64,000 nucleotides of DNA from Chloranthus sessilifolius (Eukaryota > Streptophyta > Magnoliopsida > Chloranthales > Chloranthaceae), in assembly GCA_021018995.1 (NCBI GenBank), contig CM037590.1, positions 81,066,097 through 81,130,096 of the forward strand. The letters are read 5' to 3'. The notes below the pieces were generated by a model, which saw nothing but the letters and a program-made list of their open reading frames with translations, made no database searches and was not told where the DNA came from. Shown piece by piece: positions 36,515-47,705 of the stretch. Position 1 is the first letter of the stretch; the number at the start of each line of letters is the position of its first letter. The position numbers and the translations under genes were made by a program.

Positions 36515-36834
36515 TGTATACTCAAAAAATTGCAATTCACTTCCAATCACCACACAAACCTTTGTTATCAATCAAATTAGCCACACCAATTTGCAAATGC
36601 AATGCCAAAAGCACAATGTGGGGCAGAAGAGAGGCTTACGAGCAGAAACCTAAGGTATCACAGATCTTAAAATGCACAACACCAAACCAGCTCAGACCAG
36701 GTGCAAAGTGTAGCTTTTGATGAATTGAAGCAATGGGGAAAATAGCCAGGAACTTATTGTAACAGCCAGTGAGACAGAGAGAAAAAGCAAAATGGAAAAT
36801 AGCCAGAGAAAACTTAGAGCGCAAAGAGAAGCTG

Positions 36835-37335
36835 TCGAATGTCAAAAAATGGAGTCGTCATTAGGTTTAAAGCAGTGGGAAACGACTTTTGACAAGATTG
36901 GGGCAAGGTGTCGATAGGTTGAGGCAACCTGTCGAAGAGTAGAAAGTCACTGATCCTCGCGAGAGGTTCACGTAATCCTATCGACGGGTTCAAGCAGACA
37001 AAAACAATCATTCCGAGAGGTTCATAAAACCTCTCGACAGGTTCTGTGAACTCAATATGCAATCCTCTCGACAGGTTCTAGGCTCCAGAAAAGTTACTTC
37101 GAGGGGTTCACAGAACCTTTTGATAGGTACCCTAAACCCGTCGAGAATTCAACCAAAAATCTTCAGAACCTGTCGAAATGCTTCTGGATCTTATCGATAA
37201 CCATTTTTACACCTTCAAAACTTATCGAGAATTAGTTCACACCTCTCGACAACTTTTAGATCTTGTCGAGAAGCAGGTTGGGAACTCTCAGAACCTGTCG
37301 AGATGTTCTTAGAACCTAACGACAGGTTATACTAC
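36835..37335. repeat. Palindrome array, TCGA type, in E3 spacer
   Basis: About fifteen copies of AACCTCTCGACAGGTT-like sites lie between integrase and ORF3, upstream of ORF3 on the minus strand. A CT-rich leader-like stretch follows at about 36770-36800. The word is the same as in the E3 LTRs. The remaining non-coding stretches, 36515-36834 and 37336-37633, contain no supported gene. Confidence 0.85.
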
Positions 37336-37633
37336 AGTTTAAACAGGCTTGTAATCAATTATCAGTTCATTTCCCAATAGATTTGACACTCCAACTCAGG
37401 TCACTTCACCAATTTGACTCATTATCCGACCTGAGGTACAGACATACATGAAAAAAAAATTATGCACAATGCTAAACAAAAATGAAATAAAATAAACAGA
37501 AATAACCAAACACATGAGTTATTATACATAGTATACATTGTGGAAACTCAACCATGTTATGGAGGTTCATGATAGTGAATGGTCAGTACAGGCTCCACTA
37601 CATTTTCAACAACAAGCTTGAGCCTTTGCCCAT

Positions 37634-38694
37634 TCACTTTCGTGGTCCTGCCATCTTTGGATCCTTGATTTCCACAGCTCCAGATGGGGATACATGCTCA
37701 ACTATGTAAGGTCCCTCCCATCTGGATCTCAACTTACCTGTGAAAAATTTCAATTTAGAGTTGAACAGCCATACCTTGTTGCCAGCTGCGAACTCTTTCC
37801 TCAACAGATGCTTGTCATAGAAAGCCTTTGTTTTCATCTTATAGATCCTAGCATTTGAATATGCCTCCAATCTCAGTTCTTCCAGCTTTGACAGCTGGAG
37901 TTTCCTGTGCATATCAGCAGATTTTAAGCCAGTATTCAATGCTTTAACAGCCCAATAAGCTTTGTGCTCAAGCTCTACTGGTAAATGGCATGCCTTGCCA
38001 TATACCAGCCTGAAAGGAGACATGCCTATTGGGGTCCTATAGGCAGTCCTATAAGCCCATAGAGCATCAGGTAACTTCAAGAACCAGTCCTTCCTATCCA
38101 CTCTCATTGTTGTCTCCAAAATGTGTTTGATTTCCCTATTAGAAATTTTCACCTGCCCACTGGTTTGTGGGTGGTATGGGGTGGCAACTCTGTGTGTTAC
38201 AAAGTTCTTTCTAAGTAGGTTCTCAAACTGTGTATTACAAAAGTGGCTCCCCATCACTAATGCTAGCTCTAGGGGTGCCAAACCTGGAGAAAATGTTGCT
38301 CTTCAAGAAGTTGAGGACAAACTTGTGATCATTTATTCTTGTAGCTATGGCCTCAACCCATCTGGACACATAGTCCACAGCTACAAGAATATAATTGTAT
38401 CCAAAGGAAGGAGGGAAATGACTCATGAAGTCTATCCCCCAAATATAAAAAAGTTTAATCACAAGTATTGGCTGTAAAGGCAGAGTTTCTTTGGGAGATA
38501 CTTCCCATTTTTTGGCATCTTTCATAAGTTTTACAATGAAGCCATGCATCCTTGAAGAGAGTGGGCCAGTAGAATCCACTTTGGAGCTCCTTGGCAGTAG
38601 TTTTGTTCCCACTGAAGTGGCCTCCACAAGCCTTTTCATGATGCATAGTTAGCACATTGTGAAATTTTTCATCAGGGACACATCTCCTCACCAC
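37634..38694 (-). pseudogene. E3 integrase
   Basis: The zinc-binding part has MHHEKACGGHFSGNKT and CKTYERCQKMG (38650-38510). The core starts IWGIDFM near 38435, and the second Asp lies in RASISDG near 38255, just before a 1-base frameshift. The rest (38281-37634) contains [17 protein letters not shown], where the catalytic Glu is replaced by Lys. [20 protein letters not shown] and the GPY motif in RWEGPYIV follow. The Glu loss and frameshift mean it is inactive. Confidence 0.85.
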
Positions 38695-38861
38695 TTGGTC
38701 TGCAAAATGCTTAAACAGGTATGAGTCCTCTCACATGTATGTTTGATATGTGAAAAGAATAGCTCCTTGTCCATTTTGTTCTAATGTGGGGGGATCTTAC
38801 CCACTGCCAAGTAGTTCACAATGTTTGCAAACCAAGGTGTAGAGGTGCTGATAGTAAACAA

Positions 38862-40524
38862 CTATTCATTAGGGAAAGAATCATTGATAGGTAGCCCATC
38901 AAATTCCTCTACTAAGATCCTAGAAAAGTGGTCTGCAACCACATTTTCAACCCCTTTTTTATCTTTGATCTCAAGATCAAACTCCTGTAATAAGAGGATC
39001 CATCTGATCAATCTAGGCTTTGCATCCTTTTTTGATAAAAGGTATTTTAGGGCTGAGTAGCTTGTGAAAACCACTATCTTCGATCCCAGCACATATGACC
39101 TGAAGTTATCTAAAGAAAAAAAATGCCAACTGTTTCTTCTCAGTTGTGGTGTAATTTAACTGAGCATCAATCATGATTTTACTGGCATATGCAATCACAC
39201 AAGGGGCCTTATCCTTCCTTTGTCCCAAGACTGCACCTATTGCAAAGTCTGATGCATCACACATCAGCTCAAAAGGTATTGAAAAATTGGGTGCTTGAAG
39301 GATAGGTGCAGAGGTTAGGGAACTTTTCAACAGCTCAAAGGCCTTAAGGCATTCATCATTGAAATCAAAGGGAACCTCTTGGCACAACAGGTGGCAAAGA
39401 GGTTTTGAGATTTTGCTGAAATCTTTGATAAATTGCCTATAGAAGCCAGCATGCCCCAAGAATGATCTGACTTGTTTCATAGTTTTTGGTGGGGGTAAAT
39501 GTGCAATCAGATCTATTTTAGCCCTGTCTACCTCAATGCCTCTGTGAGAAACCACATGGCCAAGGACAATGCCTTGAGTGACCATAAAATGATTCTTTTC
39601 CTAACTTAAAACCAAGTTGGTTTCCTCACATCTTTGTAGCACAAGGTTGAGATGGTGTAGACATTGGCTAAAACTATCCCCAAAAATAGAGAAATCATTA
39701 ATGAAAATCTCTAGAAACTGCTCAATCAGGTCAGAAAATATAGCATACATGCACCTTTGGAAAGTTGCAACTGCATTACACAATTCAAATGACATCCTTT
39801 GATAGGCAAAGGTGCCAAATGGGCATGTGAAAGTTGTCTTTTCTTGGTCTTGTGGATAAACAGGGAAATGGTTATACCCCGAATATCCATCAAGAAAATA
39901 GTAAAAAGACTTTCCTGCTAACTTATCTAAGATTTGGTCAATGAAGGGCAAAGGGAAATGATCTTTTATGGTTTTCAGATTGAGCTTTGGATAGTCTATA
40001 CACAACCTCCAACCCGTGGTTTCCCTAGTTGGAACAAGTTCACCATCATTAGTTTTAATCACAGTAATTCCAAATTTCTTAGGTACCACCTGAGTAGGTG
40101 CCACCCATTCAGAATCTGAAATTGGGTAGATGACTCTAGCATCTAGCAATTTGACCACTTCTTGCATGTGGGGATTCAATTTTCTCTGCATTTCTCTAGA
40201 GGGTTTGAAACCCTCTTCCAGGTGAATTTTATGCAAGCACACAGTAGGGCTGATGCCCCCAAGGTCAGCAATGGTCCAGCTAATTGTTCTCTTATGCTTC
40301 TTTAAAATACAAAACAACTCTTCCTCTTGCTCATCAGTGAGGGAGGAAGAAATAATCACTGGAAATTTCTGATTTTCCCTTAAAAAAGCATACTTTAAGG
40401 TCTTAGGCAATTGTTTCAACTCCACCTCTGGTGGCATACCAGTGAAGGCAACAAAGGTGCCTTTGATGGTGGTGGAATAGGCATCATAACAGATTTCCAA
40501 GGAAGATACTTTGTTGCTGGCCAC
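38862..40524 (-). pseudogene. E3 reverse transcriptase and RNase H
   Basis: The 307-codon stretch 40524-39601 contains TIADLGGISP, GWRLCIDYPKLN, FLDGYSGYNHFPVYP and FGTFAYQRMSFELCNA. Its catalytic loop reads FINDFS, so the first Asp is Asn. It continues as 39585-39106, which has the Ty3-type HVVSHRGIEVDRAK connection, the RNase H start MCDASDFAIGAVLGQ and TTTEK. The part at 39092-38862 has FTSYSALKYLL where FTDHSAL is expected, so an RNase H Asp is lost too. Confidence 0.85.
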
Positions 40525-41250
40525 ACATCAGAAGTTAAGGCTTTCACCTCTTGAACCATGGGTGTGGGGGCCTTCTCTTCCACAATCTCACCCCACACAT
40601 TCTCAAAAACATCACCAAAATCATCACAAGAATCATCACAAAAATCATTACAATATAGCAGCTTGGGCAAAGTCTCTTCCACAAGTTCATCCAATACATC
40701 AATTGAAAAACAATCCTCACCATTCAAGTGAGGCTGATTTATTGCATTGTAAACATTCAATTTAACCTTTATGTTGTTAAAAGATACCTCCATTACTCAT
40801 GATCTACACTGAATACAAGCATTGACAGTGGCCAAGAAAGGTCTGCCCAAAATCACAGGAATAGAGGTGGTGCACTTGCTTGGCTCTATGTCAAGAACCA
40901 GAAAATCTGCTAGATAGAAAAATTTATCAACTCCAACTAAAACATCCTCTATCATTCCCACAAGCCTTCTTTTAGATCTGTCTGCTAGTTGCAGTACCAC
41001 ATGTGTGAGCTTCAATTCTTTCAAGCCTAACTTTTCATAAATAGAATATGGAAGTAGGTTTACATTAGCTCCCAGATCTAATCAGGCCTTCTCAATAGTA
41101 TGATCCCCAATGATGCAGGGGATTGTGGGAACTCCAGGGTCTTGAAGCTTGGTTGGAGTTGCAATAGACAACACTTGGTTCACTTTCTTAGCACAAAAGA
41201 CTTTCTTGGATAGGCTGGAACTTTGCGGGTGCATAATTCTTTCAAAATTT
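40416..41250 (-). pseudogene. E3 protease region
   Basis: The retropepsin core reads LDLGANVNLL near 41085-41056, with an upstream TGA where Leu is expected. VILGRPFLATVNA lies near 40850. The downstream part (40793-40416) is an acidic linker toward RT, with repeated Asp/Cys/Phe residues. It is broken by stops near 41093 and 40796. Confidence 0.75.
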
Positions 41251-41511
41251 TACATAGGCTGGAACTTGCTTGATGACATCAAGTAAAGGCAAGTTGATCT
41301 TTACTTGTTTGAAAGTTTCCATCATCTCCTCAACCTTAGCATTCCCTTTGTCAAAAGGAGAAGCTGCTTTCAATGCATTAGGAAATGGCAAATGGGGAAC
41401 TGCCCTCCCATTTGCAGCCTTAGCAAGTTCATCAGATTTTTGTATGTTTTTGTTTTCAATTTTCTATTGGGGCACATAATCACCCCCCTTATTTTTTATA
41501 TTTTGCTCCTG

Positions 41512-43091
41512 CTACATATTTTCATGGGTTATTTTTTTATTTTCTTCACTTGACTTATCAGGCTTAATACCAACTTGGTTATCCACCAGCCTCCCACTTC
41601 TCAAGGTGGTGACAAATTTAACTTCTTCATGGGAAAGAGTCTCACTAACCATATACTGCCCCTTTGGATTGTTCATGGGCTGACTGAGTAGTCTCCCATC
41701 CTCTCTCCTAGCCAAAGAATTGGATAGCTGACCAAGGTGGTCCTCTATCTTCTTGATGCTTTGACCATGGGAGTTAACAGTTTGAGATAAAGGGCCCAAA
41801 TTCTGTAGTGAAGCCAAAACTTGCTCTTAAAATATGAGGGACCTAGAGGGTGCTGGGGCTGGTGTACTTTGATGCACAGGTTGAACCATTGGCTGGGCCA
41901 TAGGTTGTTGGTATTGGGGCCTTGGAAAATAATTTTGCTGGTATGGCTTGGCATTCCTATAAGGCATGGATTGATGTGACTGCTGCTGGTTTTGAAAGTT
42001 ATCTTGTCTCCACCTCAAGTTGGGGTGGTTTCTCCAATGATAGCCAGCAGTAGACTGCTGTCCATAGGACTGAGCAGCATTCACATGTTCCATCACAAAC
42101 TCTGGAAATTGGGCAGCTGAGGGACATTTCTCAAGGGAGTGAGTGGGGGACTGGCATATGACACATGACTCCTCCACTTTAACAGCCATTGGAGACTGTA
42201 TTACTCCCATGAGCTTATCAAACTTTTGGGTCAAGCTGTCCACTTTCCTCTCGAAATCATTATGTCCACTCACCTCATATATTTTCCCTCTGGTAGTATT
42301 TTCTCTCACCAATCTAGGGGTCTCAACATCTCTTGCCCAGGTCTCCCTTTGCATGGAGTTTTTACTGATGATATCAAATAACTCCCACACCTCATCAGCT
42401 GTCTTGTGGAGGTATGTACCATCACAAGAGGCATCAACCATATCCCTACTTTTGGGATCAATTCCTTGATAGAAACTTTGGACAAGTTACCATTCAGAAT
42501 TTTGGTGATGGGGACATTGCTTCAAGAGTTCTTTAAATCTCACCCAGGCTTGGTGAAAGTCTTCAGTTGGGGCTTGAGCAAATGAGATAATGTTCTTCTT
42601 CAGCTGACTTGTTTTGGATATGGGGAAAAACTTGGCCAAAAACTAACATTGAAGGTCATTTCAGGACTAAATACTATTGGTTGGGAGCATGGACAGCCAA
42701 GTTCTGGCTCTATCCTTTAGTGAAAAAGGAAAGAGTCTCAACCTGGTTGTTTCTTCCCCTAAACCTACAATATTGAAGGTAGTGCACATCCTAGAAATTT
42801 ATCAATATGCTTGTATGAGTCTTCTTTGCTCAGGCCATGGTATGAAGGTAACATTTGTATGATAGACGACTTGATCTCATAGTTCCATTGGACAACAGAG
42901 AATTGAATGCAGAAGGGAGAATTGTAAACCCCTAGTGCATTGAATTTCTTTAAAGTCCTAGGTTGCTCACCCATTGCAGCAATTTCACAATCAACTAAAG
43001 GTGTGTGCATGGTTTGCTTAAGTACGAGAAGTCTTTCAAATTCAAGATCTAAGGGAGCAATCTCAGGATTAAGAGATCTCCTCCGAAGCAT
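41512..43091 (-). pseudogene. gag: E3 gag
   Basis: The likely start at 43091 precedes LNPEIAPLDLE, as in E1 and E2. The first part ends by frameshift near 42770. The second part, 42441-41827, keeps a 204-codon open stretch with the coiled region FERKVDSLTQKFDKLMG, the CX2CX4HX4C knuckle (CVICQSPTHSLEKC) and a Gln/Pro-rich tail. The third, 41817-41512, holds TTLRSGR. The damage is moderate. Confidence 0.85.
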
Positions 43092-43409
43092 ACACACAGT
43101 AGAAACCAAATTCAAAGTAGAAAATTATAGCATAAAATTCAATCAAAACAATCACAAAATACACAACTAATGCTACAGATCTACAAAGCTACAGATCTAG
43201 AAATGTAAATAGAGTTAGGAAATGCAAACTTAAGCAAAGCTTGCTCCTCCAATTGACACAATGCTCTCTTTAATGCCACAGCTCAAGATCTAAAACAAAC
43301 AATTAAACTATAAAAAACTATAGCAGCAATTAGTCAAACACTAATCAGACAATTACAAATCTAATTCAAAAACTGAGAACAACTTAGATCTATCAAGTTA
43401 ACATACAGC
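43092..43409 (-). other. E3 leader between primer site and gag
   Basis: Non-coding A-rich (+ strand) leader, collinear with E1 12983-13285. No separate feature seen. Confidence 0.7.
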
Positions 43410-43427
43410 TCCCCGACAGCGGCGCCA
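43410..43427 (-). other. E3 primer binding site, Asp-tRNA type
   Basis: The minus strand reads TGGCGCCGCTGTCGGGGA, the standard Athila-type site complementary to the 3' end of tRNA-Asp. It lies six bases from the LTR end and is the intact reference for the decayed E1 site. Confidence 0.9.
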
Positions 43428-44458
43428 AAATTTTTTTATTGCTGCCACCTTGCAATTATTATATGATTAAAATAGCCAATTAAAAGGCACAAATTACAAA
43501 TGTATGGGATCAAGGTGAGCAACCAGTCCTACAAGAACCAGGGCTGTTGTAGTAAGTTTTAAGAGGTAAGTAAGGGTATGCCTACAGGGAGATGTGGTTC
43601 AACTATAGTAAATCTTTAGATCTATGGTAGATCTGACACTCTATCCTAATTTAAGCTAAATTAAAATAGGAAAGAGGAGAGGTTTTAGGGTTTTATCACT
43701 TTTACTACAAACTACAAAAGTTAAATGCAACTGATCCAGATCTAATCAAACATAAAGATAAGGGGAGATATAGAAAAGATGAAAATTGAAAAGGGGTGAG
43801 AACAACAGCTAGGAGTCTTGGTCTCTTACTAAAAATCAATGAAATCAAAAGCAGTGTAGAGGACTGATTTGCAACAATCCTCTATTCTGGCTCCAAGCTA
43901 CCTAGGTTTCTCCGGCAGAGGTGAGGTAAAAGAATCCAATCTCCACCAATGGATCAAAGCAATCCTGAGATTAGGATCTGCCCCTTCTACTAGATATAGT
44001 CCTTCTACTGGATACAGTTCATCCTCGAGATTGCTCCAATCTATTGATCTTGATTGGAACAGGTAAACTATTGTAGATGCTGCAGATGCCAGGCTATCGG
44101 CTCCCCATTTCTGGCTGGTGTCCATAGGAGTATCCAATCCAGGGAAATCAAATATGCAGAAGTGAAATGTAGATTAGAGTCACATTTACAAACCATAATT
44201 ATATTACAAGCTTACAATACTATTGTGCCCAGATCTGTAATCTGTGCAATATATAATCTCTTATAAACCTCTGAATCTCTCAATTTATAGCTCAAGACCT
44301 CACCCTAATTACTGAAAAGAGTTTAGCCACTCATGATTAGCTAAAGAGAGGATGGAAGAAGAAGGAAGAAAGAGGGAGAGTTTGGAGGGAAAAATGGATC
44401 TCGCACTAAGCTCTAGTTCTCTCAAATTCTGGATCCTTCTTTTGTAAAAGCTCTCTTC

Positions 44459-44466
44459 TATTTATA
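44459..44466 (-). promoter_or_regulatory. TATA box of the shared LTR
   Basis: TATTTATA on +, TATAAATA on minus, at the same place as 31718-31725 in the 3' LTR. Confidence 0.65.
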
Positions 44467-44734
44467 CCTTCTCCCTCTGTCTTAGATCCGTTTCAGCCAA
44501 TCAGAGCCCAAGAGAATAATTTTGTTATTCTGGGCTGCTGATGTGGCTGATTTCTCTTCTAGAAGCTCTTCTCCCATTGGTCCACAATTGGCAAATACAT
44601 GTGAAGTAATTAGGGTTTCCAATCGTGCATAGTTGAATGCTAAAAATACCCCCAGGGGTCACTGACGTGCTTTGGGATGTGTGCACATGCTTTTGAAATT
44701 GGTAGCTACTGAAGAAACAAAACTAAGAAGTTGC

Positions 44735-45430
44735 CAGCTCGAGTGTTGAGAGGTTCAGGGATCCTCTTGATAGGTTCTGAATTGACATTGGGCTCACATC
44801 GACAGGCTACAGTGGCTGTCGATAGCATTGTAGACTTCTCGAGAGGTTTGGAGTCTTCTCGATAGGATGAATGGCACTCGTCGATAGGATTAGAGTAGCT
44901 CTTGATATGTTCAGCTTGACTAGTCGATAGAATTGGAGAGTATTCTCACCCTCTGTCCAGTTTTGCATTCATCCTCTCGACAGGCTATAGAAAATCCTGT
45001 CGACATCTTTGTGAAGTTCCTGTTTGAGCTTTCGACAAGTTGTCTGAACCTTGCGAGGATGAGCATTGTTTAGCTTTAGGTGAGTTACCGACAGGTTGTC
45101 TTAGACTACTCGACTAGTTCAGTTGAACCTCTTGAGATGTACTTGGAACCTCTCGACTTCTCCTACACCTTTAGGTAAGGTGTCGACAGGATCTTTTTAC
45201 TGCACTTCCAACCTCTCGATCGGATCAGTCATCCTCTCGATCTCTTTATAGTTTCTCCTCAGAACCTCTCGACATGTTATAATTAGCCTCAAGAACTTCT
45301 CGACAGGTGCTGGGGAGCTCTCGACAGCTTCATGGAACCTCTCGATAGCTTATTGGCACCTCTCGGTACTTGGATTTCAAGCATCAAAACCTCTCGACAG
45401 CTAGACTTAACCTCTCGATAGGTTTTGCCT
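44735..45430. repeat. Palindrome array, TCGA type, in shared LTR U3
   Basis: The same array as at 31990-32665. Individual sites differ between the two LTRs mostly by CG to TG/CA changes. Confidence 0.85.
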
Positions 45431-45799
45431 TGTGCTTCCACAGCTGGCACACATCTTGGGTGTGCTGTTCTTCATTTGTTGAACACTTAGCATCCTTTTA
45501 GTAGGTTCAATCTTTATTCCTTGCAGCTAGACTTGGTCCCAAGCATTTCCAGTTGGGTTCATGACCTTCTCATAAATCTCAAAGGCTCTTGTGGACTGCT
45601 TGATTAGCTGGCCTTTGGGCTGTAAGGTCACCTATTGAGTAGCAAATTGTTTCTTTGGCTCTTTTAAGTGAATATCTACACGAAGCTTGCAATTCATTGC
45701 TTATCTACAAAATACACTTAAAACACATTATTAGTCAGCTCAAGGGTCTACCAAAGGTCTGGTTAGGAGGTGAAAAATGGTATTTTTTACTGCTTAACA

Positions 45800-45813
45800 C
45801 ACCCCCAAACCTA
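45800..45813 (-). other. E4 polypurine tract
   Basis: The minus strand reads TAGGTTTGGGGGTG directly before the TGTT start of the shared LTR. Confidence 0.75.
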
Positions 45814-47705
45814 AGCTTTTCTATTCCCTGAGCAAAGGAGAAAATAAAAACAATTATTGAAAATAAAACATGCCACTTTTATAGGGAACAAAGATGCATT
45901 TAGCATATGCATCAAGCCTTTTAAACCCACAAACTTCTCTAATAAAATTAGTTAATATCAGTGCAGCATGTTAAAACAAACTTCAAGCAATTATAAAATT
46001 TATTCCACACCTTGTCCATTTAGTTTTTAGAGGATTCTCAGCAAAAACATGACAGTTTAAAACTAAAATTCTACTGTAATCCTTGCATAATCAATCAGCT
46101 CATGTCAAGGTAGTTTGTATGAAAATTAATGCAAATCTTACCCTCGAATTGAGAATCATGTTTTGATGATCCCCCCATCAACCCTAATTTCATACCCAAA
46201 GCTTACCAGGGCTGCCATTCTCAATAAAAATAGAAAGGTGTATCAATTCACACAGCTCAAGAGTCGTTACAACCCTCAAATAGGACTGCAAACATGAGCA
46301 TAGACATTGCTCTAACTTCTAAAATTTTCTAACTCTTTTCACCATAGATCAAATAAATCCTTATCTCCACATGATAGCTCAATTAATTTCAGATCAGTAA
46401 GGACTTTTTATTGGGTTGTAATGTGGCTTATGGGTGAAGTTTATAATGAATAAATGGGTGGAATATGATTCAAAATTGAGAAATCAGTAAGGTAAGGAGG
46501 AAGTCATGACACCTTCTTCATTTCAGCATAATTCTATCTACTTCATGAATTTTCAGATTTGAAGTGATCATTTTCTAATCCTCTCTTTCTTACTCTTTTA
46601 TTTTATTTTTCTATTTTTCTTTTCTTTTTGTATGCTTTTTCTCTTTTCATTTTTCTCTCTATTTTTCTTTTCATGGGCTGGAATGCCACAACCATACATC
46701 ACACTTGCCTTCAAATGTATTTTTTTCATTTTTCAACTAAATATCAAACCAGCTCCTTTAGTCTCACTTCTCCTCCTATTTCCTGATTTCTCAGATTGAG
46801 GGTGAACTAAAACAGGTCAAGTGGTTTTGGGTTCAGATTTTCTGGTATTCATCAAAGAAAATTGGGATTTTTAAGGCTCAAAAGGTGTGTATCAAGGGCA
46901 GTTCAAAGGTGGGAAGTTTTAAGCTCAAACTGTCCAAGGGATGACCTTACTTCATATCCTCAATGTCATGAATGCTGTCAAGCTGTTTCAACTTGGATTT
47001 GCCTAACTTCTAGAGAGCAGAGGAAGATCTAGTCAATCTTTAGAGCAGAAGAAATTGCCAAACACTCTTCAAAGAAAAATTTTCAGGCCCAAATCTCACT
47101 GGGTATGGTCTTCCATCAGATTTCTGGGGCATATCCTCACAATTTTCTCTTTTCAAGTTTACTAAGTACTAACTTTTGAAAATTCTTGACATTTGCTTCA
47201 TGAAAATGTTAGAACTATACATGTTCCATTTTTAAAAAGTTTTTAATTTCCTTTATTTCAAACAAAAAATCAGGTGGGAAATTATTTTATTTTCTCAATT
47301 TCTGTTAAAACCTTGTTGCACTACCATTAACTGTCCATTGGAAAACCTTGCCATTCTCCCAATCCTTTGAGGAGCAGTCTCCTCACTGATTCAAAGATAG
47401 GGGATTGTGCAGCATGAGAAAAACATATACGGAGAAATAAGGAAAGAAAAATAAATAATTAAACTGCAGCTAAACAAAGAATATCAAGACACAAACAAAA
47501 TAAGAACCAGTAGTAAACAAAATACACAAATGAGGACAAGAAAGCAGACAATACCATAGAAAGAAAGCAAGAAAAGCACAATAAATAGACTAAAGAGAAA
47601 TTCCATTGATAATACAAAAAGATGGACAGAAATACAAAAGCAGCCTAAGCAACTATAACAAGCCTATAAAACCAAGTAAAAAGCCTAAAAAAAAAAAAGC
47701 TAAAA
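45814..47705 (-). other. E4 region between ORF3 and polypurine tract
   Basis: Non-coding, longer than in E3 and collinear with E1 26231-28190. It includes a pyrimidine-rich tract near 46580-46680. No supported gene. Confidence 0.75.

Larger units (their letters stand above)
43434..45799 (-). repeat. Shared LTR: E3 5' LTR and E4 3' LTR
   Basis: The minus-strand start is TGTTAAGCAGT at 45799. The end at 43434 is set by alignment with the E1 and 3' copies, since the terminal CA has mutated. The contents are collinear with 30675-33035. It is flanked by E3 primer site on one side and an E4 polypurine tract on the other. Confidence 0.9.
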
